Assembly: GCA_902565895.1 (NCBI GenBank) | Contig: CACFGV010000010.1 | Location: forward strand, 1-60,636 | Reading direction: 5' to 3' | Origin: K189A clade bacterium | Lineage (GTDB): Bacteria; Pseudomonadota; Gammaproteobacteria; Pseudomonadales; Azotimanducaceae | DNA: 60,636 nt | Part shown: positions 56,267 through 60,636 of the stretch, one piece after another | Numbering within the stretch: the first letter of the stretch is position 1 | Layout: each line of letters starts with the position of its first letter | Notes under the pieces: generated by a model | Database searches by the model: none | Told to the model about the DNA's origin: nothing | Seen by the model: the letters and a program-made list of their open reading frames with translations, nothing else | Made by a program: the position numbers and the translations under genes

Positions 56267-57022
56267 ATGACAATCCAATCTATTGACGATTTTGTGCGCT
56301 TGATCGATCAATCTAATAACTTGGTGTTTTTCACGGGAGCGGGCATCAGCACAGAATCTGGTATCCCTGACTTTCGCAGCCCAGGAACCGGCCTCTGGAA
56401 TAAAATTAAACCCATCGAATTTTCCGATTTTGTTGCTTCAAAGGAAGTCCAAGCAGAATCTTGGCGCCGCAAGTTTAATGGCGACAACAGCATGGCGGAC
56501 GCAAAGCCCAATAAAGGTCACTTTGCGATCGTGGATCTAATAGCCGCCGGCAAATGCCAAGGCGTCATCACCCAGAATGTAGACAATTTGCATCAGGCTT
56601 CCGGCATCAGCGACGAATTGGTGGTCGAGCTACACGGCAATGCAAGCTACGCTTCTTGCTTAAACTGTCAGCAGCGTTACGAGCTGACCGAACTAAAACA
56701 GCAATACGAGCAGACTGGCAACGTGGCCCCTTGCCCACTCTGTGGAGGGTTGATCAAGACGGCCACCATATCCTTTGGCCAGTCTATGCCCGAAAAAGAA
56801 ATGCAACGAGCGGCGGAAATGACCGCCGCTTGCGACCTGATGATCGTACTCGGCTCCTCACTTACCGTTTATCCTGCGGCGGCTTTTCCCGAGCACGTAG
56901 CCCAACGCGGCGCATCCCTTGCAATAGTCAATCAGCAGCCTACAGGCTTAGACGCAATGGCCGACCTGGTTATACATGAGCCTATTGGCGAGACCTTATC
57001 AGCTGCACTAGAAAGACTATGA
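56267..57022 (+). CDS. cobB: NAD-dependent protein deacylase (sirtuin)
   Basis: From the ATG of MTIQSIDDFVRLIDQSNNL the protein has 251 residues; GGAG precedes it and an in-frame ATG 18 bases earlier has none. It has GAGISTESGIPDFRS near 24-38, TQNVDNLH near 103-110, the catalytic His in ELHGNAS near 123, and the zinc cysteines CLNC near 131-134 and CPLC near 156-159. It removes acetyl or acyl groups from lysines using NAD. It is divergent from the membrane-anchored gene. Confidence 0.93.
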   Translation: MTIQSIDDFVRLIDQSNNLVFFTGAGISTESGIPDFRSPGTGLWNKIKPIEFSDFVASKEVQAESWRRKFNGDNSMADAKPNKGHFAIVDLIAAGKCQGVITQNVDNLHQASGISDELVVELHGNASYASCLNCQQRYELTELKQQYEQTGNVAPCPLCGGLIKTATISFGQSMPEKEMQRAAEMTAACDLMIVLGSSLTVYPAAAFPEHVAQRGASLAIVNQQPTGLDAMADLVIHEPIGETLSAALERL

Positions 57023-57040
57023 AGACACCCCGCTAAGCCA

Positions 57041-58033
57041 ATGATTGCCAGAAGTCTTTCCAACCAAACCGTATCTCAGCGCCTGAACAAAAGCGCAGCG
57101 GGTTATCTCGCGCCGGGTTTACTTGAAAATTCAAGAGGTGAATTGAGCTACATGAGGCTCATTCGACTCATTAACGAGGGAGCTTTACCTGCGGATATCG
57201 CGTTACGCAGTGGCGCAGATTTTGTGATCAGCGATTATGGTGTTCTGGGCTTTGCTATGAAAAGCGCCGCGACTCTAGCTCAAGCGGTGCAGTTGGCTGC
57301 TAAGTATCATAAGACTGCAGGCCCCCAATTATCTGTCAGCTTTCGCGGCGAGGATCCTAATTTTCTGATCGTACTCAATAATCAACGCGGTCTTCCCGAA
57401 GATGCTTTCAGATTGGCTGTGGAGGAGCTTATCGCCACCTTTCCCCCAGTGCTGTTGGAACTCACCGGCCGCTCCATTGACCCGGCATACATAGACGTCT
57501 CTTTCGCAGACGCTGGCTACACCTCCAGCTATGCAGAAATTTTTGGTTGCGAACCCCGTTACACGCAAGAAGAAACTGTGGTGTGTTTGCCCTTGGAGGC
57601 TCTGCAGTGGCCGTTGTTGGCGGCAGACTCAAGCAACCTGTTGATGCTTGAGCAACGCTGCCAGGAGTTGCTGGCACTGATTAGCGAAACCGATTCCTTT
57701 ACCAGTAAGGTCACCGCGATTTTGTTGCAGCAACTGGCGGTCACCCATACCACCAAGGCCGCGGCCGTAGCCTTACAACTTAGTGAACGTACGCTACGCC
57801 GACGGCTGGCTGAGGAAAAAGTATGCTTTCAGGAACTCCTAACTGAGGTGCGGCAACGTCTGTCGAAGGACTATTTAAGCAGCACCAGCCTTTCAGCCCA
57901 AGAGATTGCCGAACTATTGGGTTTCACCGAGGCCTCAAACTTTCGTCGCGCATTTAAGTCGTGGAGTGGCCTGACCCCGGATGAATTCAGAGCTGCACCA
58001 GATCGGAGAGATCCTGAGCACTCATCATGGTAA
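57041..58033 (+). CDS. AraC-family transcriptional regulator
   Basis: A 330-residue regulator. The N-terminal 200 residues match the Arabinose_bd-type domain (FVISDYGVLGFAMKSAATLA, YHKTAGPQLSVSF). The C-terminus has the AraC HTH: VALQLSERTLRRRLAEEK and LSAQEIAELLGFTEASNFRR with FKSWSGLTPDEFR. It overlaps the following kinase gene by seven bases and probably regulates it or nearby catabolic genes. The effector is unknown. Confidence 0.9.
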   Translation: MIARSLSNQTVSQRLNKSAAGYLAPGLLENSRGELSYMRLIRLINEGALPADIALRSGADFVISDYGVLGFAMKSAATLAQAVQLAAKYHKTAGPQLSVSFRGEDPNFLIVLNNQRGLPEDAFRLAVEELIATFPPVLLELTGRSIDPAYIDVSFADAGYTSSYAEIFGCEPRYTQEETVVCLPLEALQWPLLAADSSNLLMLEQRCQELLALISETDSFTSKVTAILLQQLAVTHTTKAAAVALQLSERTLRRRLAEEKVCFQELLTEVRQRLSKDYLSSTSLSAQEIAELLGFTEASNFRRAFKSWSGLTPDEFRAAPDRRDPEHSSW

Positions 58034-58863
58034 CTCCCTCAGTTCCTGACAAACGACTTATCACCAAGCTGTTGCCCAATTGGCACCCAGCAGAAATAAG
58101 CGACTTTGAATTTTTGTCCGGTGGGTTTAGCAATCAGAACTTTTCTTTCCGTCGTTCTAAAGAGGGCAACACCGAAAAGTATGTATTACGCGTACCCAAA
58201 GGCAGCCAGCCTTATGTAGATCGGAACGTTGAAAAAAGCCTCTACCAACAGATGCCAAATCACGTCGGGGCTGATCTGATCGCGTTTGATACGGCTTCCG
58301 GCCAAATGATCACACGCTGGATCGAAGGCCCGATTCTCGCGGAAACATTCTTTGATGCTTTCCAGGAGTCCGATTTAATCAGTTATGTGCAAACGCTCCA
58401 TGACTCGATACCTCAAACAACCCGAACCTACGATGTTGCAGATCAGGCAAAACTGCTGGTCGGCAACGGTGATTTTTCTAATTTAGAGCCGCTGGACCCA
58501 AGATTACTTCAGCCTTGCCATAATGATCTTAACCCTTGGAATGTGATCGTAAGCGCGGACAATTGGAAGACACTTGACTGGGAGTTTGTCGGCTTAAACG
58601 ACCCGCTGTTCGACTTGGTCGCCTTGCATCAGGGACTGGAACTTGCGCAAGAAAATCTCTTTGCGATAGCCGAACAATTTCTCGGCCACCGCGAAGAAGA
58701 CCGAGTGTTGAGTAATCTCAAACGTTTCTGGTCTAGAGAACTGGCTTGGGCTGAATACCAACTGAGCGCAGGCAACAAACGCTCTGAAATCTTTCAACAA
58801 CGTACAACTTCTCAGGCTAAGTTAAAGGCCCTTCAAAGTTCGGCGAATTTGGATAACGGTTGA
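58027..58863 (+). CDS. APH-family kinase (thiamine/choline kinase-like)
   Basis: A 278-residue protein of the aminoglycoside phosphotransferase fold. It has FEFLSGGFSNQNFSFRR for ATP, the catalytic LQPCHNDLNPWNVIV and LDWEFVGLNDPLFDLVALH. These patterns fit the thiamine/choline kinase subgroup. It is convergent with a NadR-like kinase and PnuC and overlaps the former by 47 bases, which suggests a vitamin-salvage context. Substrate uncertain. Confidence 0.75.
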   Translation: MVTPSVPDKRLITKLLPNWHPAEISDFEFLSGGFSNQNFSFRRSKEGNTEKYVLRVPKGSQPYVDRNVEKSLYQQMPNHVGADLIAFDTASGQMITRWIEGPILAETFFDAFQESDLISYVQTLHDSIPQTTRTYDVADQAKLLVGNGDFSNLEPLDPRLLQPCHNDLNPWNVIVSADNWKTLDWEFVGLNDPLFDLVALHQGLELAQENLFAIAEQFLGHREEDRVLSNLKRFWSRELAWAEYQLSAGNKRSEIFQQRTTSQAKLKALQSSANLDNG

Positions 58864-59350
58864 GGTACAGCATCGCAGCCTCAAATCGCTCACGTCCTTC
58901 TCCACCGATTTCCATAAACGGCAACTTTCGAGCCGTTAAGTCGCTATGGTACAGAGCAAATATTCGCTCCCGATCTTTTGGGTTTTCCCTGAGCGCGTCA
59001 AACTCCCAGGGTAAATCCGGCCTGCATAACAAATAGAGTCGATCTACCTCTGCACACTGACGTGCGTAATGACTTTGCAGAGACTCTGGGAGCGGCCCAA
59101 ATTTTTCTTGCCACCAAATACACAATGTCTGCAAATCAGTGTCGAGTATCAACGGCTCATGATTGTGAGCGGTTTCCAATTCAAGCTGCTTACGGAAGAT
59201 AGCCAACAGATCGGAGGGTTGATAAACATAGCCGGCCTTTAGATAGAGTCTTGCTGGTTCCTGTAGATAGGCGACGCCATAGTGTTCAGCAAGTTCAGCC
59301 GCCAAGCTACTTTTACCGCAACACTCAGGGCCGGTCACGACAACTTTCAT
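58817..59350 (-). CDS. NadR-like P-loop kinase
   Basis: From the ATG of MKVVVTGPECCGKSS the protein has 177 residues, P-loop at residues 7-15. The frame is open 57 codons upstream, but that part lies in pnuC. The EPARLYL motif after the P-loop, LILDTDLQTLCIWWQEKFG and the LLCRPDLPWEFDALRENP segment match the ribosylnicotinamide-kinase-like domain of NadR. It overlaps pnuC by an ATGA and would phosphorylate the vitamin imported by PnuC. The 3' end overlaps the APH-like gene. Confidence 0.8.
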   Translation of the reverse strand: MKVVVTGPECCGKSSLAAELAEHYGVAYLQEPARLYLKAGYVYQPSDLLAIFRKQLELETAHNHEPLILDTDLQTLCIWWQEKFGPLPESLQSHYARQCAEVDRLYLLCRPDLPWEFDALRENPKDRERIFALYHSDLTARKLPFMEIGGEGRERFEAAMLYLNRYPNSPNFEGPLT

Positions 59351-59955
59351 GGCTCCTGCGCTATCAAATGCTTGCGCCACGCAAAATATCCAGCTACGGC
59401 CATACCGAGGTAGACCCCGTACAACCCTGCATACAGGAACAATCCTGAATCGGTGGTATACCCTTTGATGGTGTACAAGATCACTTGAGCAACATCTACA
59501 ACAAACCAAATATGCCAACATTCAAGATATTTTTTTGCCGTCATCCACATCGCAGCAAAGCTTGCCACGGTGGTGAAACTATCTGCATAGCTCAAATCTG
59601 CGTCGGTAAAGCGATCGAACCCCCAACCCAATAACAAACTGCCGACGAGCGCAATCCACCCCAATCGCCAAAACAGTTCAGTCGAGACACGCGCAACCAT
59701 AAGACGATCAGAACGACGCCTTTCTAAGCCCCCACGCATCCAGTAGTACCAACCGTAGGCATTCATAAATACGTAATACAAATTGAGCAAAGCGTCGGCA
59801 TAGAGATTTGCGCGAGTAACAACCACTGTGGTGATCAGTGCGTAGATAAGGCCAATCGGAAAATTTAGAACGTTTTCTCGGATCAACAGAAGTACACACA
59901 GTAAACCGCTCGCAACTCCTAATATCTCGAACCAGTTTTCAATAAGAAACAGCAT
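59347..59955 (-). CDS. pnuC: PnuC-family vitamin transporter
   Basis: A 202-residue membrane protein with about seven hydrophobic segments. The N-terminus has NWFEILGVASGLLCVLLLIRENV and NFPIGLIYALITTVVV; NAYGWYYWMRGG and DLSYADSFTTVASFAAMWM are typical of PnuC. PnuC imports nicotinamide riboside by facilitated diffusion and relatives (PnuT) import thiamine. The NadR-like kinase downstream favours nicotinamide riboside, the APH-like kinase nearby leaves thiamine open. No TPP riboswitch was seen upstream. Confidence 0.88.
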   Translation of the reverse strand: MLFLIENWFEILGVASGLLCVLLLIRENVLNFPIGLIYALITTVVVTRANLYADALLNLYYVFMNAYGWYYWMRGGLERRRSDRLMVARVSTELFWRLGWIALVGSLLLGWGFDRFTDADLSYADSFTTVASFAAMWMTAKKYLECWHIWFVVDVAQVILYTIKGYTTDSGLFLYAGLYGVYLGMAVAGYFAWRKHLIAQEP

Positions 59956-60167
59956 CGCTGGCCTTGTTATACAACTTAAGCCGACAAGGTTGCGGGGTTA
60001 GACCTCTGGTTGCAACTGCACTTGGCTGTCCGCCAACGACGCGGTAAAACTTTGCTAAGACTGTGGCTTTCGATACGGGCAATGAAGACATGGAAGCTTG
60101 CCCTGCCCGCTACAATCCAGAACACAAAAGCGGATAGAATACAGGCCCTTAACTGCGAGCAACTGCA

Positions 60168-60636
60168 TTGGCCAAACGTATAGCTATTGTAGAAGACGAT
60201 CCAGATCAGCGTGCAAACTACGCGGACGCCATTTCTAAAAAAGGCTACTCAGTGATTGCCTACGGCAGCAGAACAGAGGCACTTGCTGGTTTTGATGCGA
60301 CGTTTCCCGATCTGGTGATCTTAGACATTATCCTTGGCGAAGAAGTGGACGCCGGGTTCCAACTGTGTCGCGAACTACTGACTCGAGCACCCAGCCTGCC
60401 GGTTATTTTTCTTACCGAGCGCATTGATGAAATCGATAAGATTTCCGGTCTTCGTCTTGGGGCGTGGGACTATCTGCCCAAACCCATATCTCTAGACTAT
60501 CTAGCAGAACGTATATCCTCGCTTCTGCGAATTAACGAAGCGCGAGAGGAACCGGGGCGTCAGACGCAATCCAATGTCAAAAATATAGGTGATCTCGCAA
60601 TCGACCAAGACGCCCTGTTGGTATCATGGAAAGGTC
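60168..60636 (+). CDS. OmpR-type response regulator, possibly of the sortase-system (PdsR) kind (partial)
   Basis: The open frame starts at a TTG (LAKRIAIVEDDPDQR) and runs off the right edge after 156 codons. The receiver domain is complete: acidic pocket VEDD, phospho-Asp in LVILDIILG, Thr in VIFLTERI and Lys in YLPKPIS. A winged-helix effector begins after residue 140. The sequence resembles the proteobacterial dedicated sortase system regulator (AKRIAIVEDExxxRxNYADAL, GFxLCREL), which would predict a histidine kinase and sortase gene beyond the edge. No cognate kinase is visible here. Confidence 0.7.
   Translation, partial: MAKRIAIVEDDPDQRANYADAISKKGYSVIAYGSRTEALAGFDATFPDLVILDIILGEEVDAGFQLCRELLTRAPSLPVIFLTERIDEIDKISGLRLGAWDYLPKPISLDYLAERISSLLRINEAREEPGRQTQSNVKNIGDLAIDQDALLVSWKG

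Noticed and set aside
59956-60167. Possible TPP riboswitch before pnuC
   Set aside because: No CTGAGA-type thi-box or other conserved TPP element is present on the minus strand; the region seems to hold only promoters.

Overview
The window looks like chromosomal DNA of a marine-type gammaproteobacterium. The evidence is an ETF and ETF-quinone oxidoreductase module, a GspE-M type II secretion operon, a fused CysNC, oxygen-dependent HemF, EPS-type MarR regulators, RfaH and YjbH. I cannot fix genus or family; a Cellvibrionales/Halieaceae-like lineage is only an impression. No rRNA, tRNA, CRISPR array or intact insertion sequence was recognised.

Layout. 1-3.9 kb: end of a DUF1285 gene, ETF-QO, and divergently etfBA. 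3.9-5.0 kb: pyrB, convergent to etfA. 5.1-12.8 kb: a compact type II secretion operon gspE-F-G-H-I-J-K-L-M, without gspC and gspD. 12.8-16.5 kb (minus): a sulfate-activation operon, cysD (with a roughly 215-residue N-terminal extension of unknown function), cysNC and a DUF2061 membrane gene. 16.8-18.4 kb: a decayed island with broken higB and higA, an intact H-NS-like gene and the C-terminal stub of a tyrosine recombinase.

18.4-49.6 kb (all minus): a large surface-polysaccharide locus. It makes GDP-mannose and GDP-fucose (manC, gmd, fcl), and carries several glycosyltransferases including a fucosyltransferase-like protein, a PAPS-type sulfotransferase, several methyltransferases, a Wzy/WaaL-like polymerase, a Wzx-like flippase, an ABC exporter, Wzz, a large SLBB export protein and YjbH. 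The regulators are RfaH and two EPS-associated MarR-type proteins. Two genes in the locus are broken: ugd (deletion with frameshift) and a class II DAHP synthase of which only the C-terminus remains. PAPS made by the neighbouring CysDNC operon would feed the sulfotransferase, so a sulfated, fucose-containing polymer is the simplest reading. A CMP-Kdo-synthetase-like gene, a HAD phosphatase and the DAHP synthase remnant suggest a present or former 3-deoxy-ulosonic acid branch.

The most notable regulatory signal is a shared palindrome, CGTTCA-N5-TGAACG, upstream of both MarR-type genes. Next to the second copy is an ops-like element (GCGGTAG core) that would recruit the adjacent RfaH to the long operon downstream.

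49.7-60.6 kb: ordinary genes (hemF, BON lipoprotein, solitary exbD, ltaE, a CNT-type nucleoside transporter, a phosphopantetheinyl transferase, a CPT-like kinase, a beta-propeller-like membrane protein, a sirtuin, an AraC regulator). A vitamin-salvage group follows (APH-like kinase, NadR-like P-loop kinase, PnuC), then the 5' part of a response regulator cut by the window edge. All coordinates, motif matches and similarities were judged by eye from translations; no database search was run.
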